Source: an uncultured Marinosulfonomonas sp. (GTDB lineage Bacteria; Pseudomonadota; Alphaproteobacteria; Rhodobacterales; Rhodobacteraceae). Taken from it: a stretch of 5,252 nucleotides of DNA. Positions 5,221 to 5,252 of this stretch are shown piece by piece. A model generated the notes under the pieces. The model was given only the letters and a program-made list of their open reading frames with translations. It was not told the origin of the DNA and ran no database searches. Made by a program: the position numbers and the translations under genes. Positions within the stretch are counted from its first letter, which is position 1. Each line of letters opens with the position of its first letter. The DNA lies in assembly GCA_947311455.1 (NCBI GenBank), contig CAMZKY010000046.1, positions 1 through 5,252 of the forward strand. Reading direction: 5' to 3'.

Positions 5221-5252
5221 CCTTTCGCATTTGGTAAATATAAATCCCTCTC

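Larger units (their letters stand above)
4865..5252. other. 388-bp region upstream of glnK with no convincing gene
   Basis: The region is AT-rich, especially 4980-5060, and must hold the glnK-amtB promoter, though no sigma-70 pair stands out. I see no good sigma-54 (GG-N10-GC) element. Inverted repeats are CCGAT/ATCGG (4917-4929), TAAGCCG/CGGCTTA (5031-5037 with 5050-5056) and TGCTTG/CAAGCA (5062-5075). GCACA recurs at 4965, 4980 and 4991 on the plus strand. Open frames reach the right edge on both strands (plus from ATG 5108; minus ending at 5086). Neither has a good ribosome binding site or a recognisable protein, and I call no gene here. Confidence 0.6.

Overview
The window looks like ordinary chromosomal DNA of an alphaproteobacterium, most likely Rhodobacterales (Roseobacter group). 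This rests on protein character, the moderate GC with an AT-richer intergenic fraction, and the gene order dapA(end)-smpB-small Gly-rich protein-sseA-class I aminotransferase, convergent with glnK-amtB. I recall that order from this group but could not check it against a database. There are no mobile elements, CRISPR arrays, tRNAs or rRNAs.

Left arm, plus strand: the window opens on the last 12 codons of what is probably dapA (1-39). smpB (103-585), the tmRNA-binding trans-translation protein, follows and is preceded by a G7 tract that seems to serve as its ribosome binding site. A 117-bp AT-rich spacer with a perfect 8-bp inverted repeat leads to a 95-aa glycine-rich, very hydrophobic small protein of unknown function (703-990). 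That gene is closed by a strong 12-bp hairpin.

Centre, plus strand: sseA (3-mercaptopyruvate sulfurtransferase, 1093-1929) and an aspartate/aromatic aminotransferase (1934-3118) are separated by 4 bp and are almost certainly co-transcribed. Together they could form a cysteine catabolic route. The aminotransferase would make 3-mercaptopyruvate from cysteine, and the sulfurtransferase would take the sulfur from it. This is an inference from family chemistry and adjacency.

Right arm, minus strand: glnK (P-II signal protein, 4864-4526) and amtB (ammonium channel, 4495-3191) form the classical nitrogen-sensing operon, transcribed towards the aminotransferase. The two convergent transcription units share one symmetric 15-bp hairpin with A and T flanks (3139-3172), which reads as a bidirectional intrinsic terminator. 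The 388 bp upstream of glnK (4865-5252) have no convincing gene. They contain several short dyads, repeated GCAC motifs, a 17-codon open frame overlapping a possible in-frame upstream ATG of glnK, an open frame running off the right edge, and a terminator-like hairpin.

I see no clearly undescribed multi-gene system. The points most worth a second look are the small glycine-zipper-like protein, the tight sulfurtransferase/aminotransferase pair, the substituted ligand-loop residues in the P-II protein, and the unresolved leader region of glnK.
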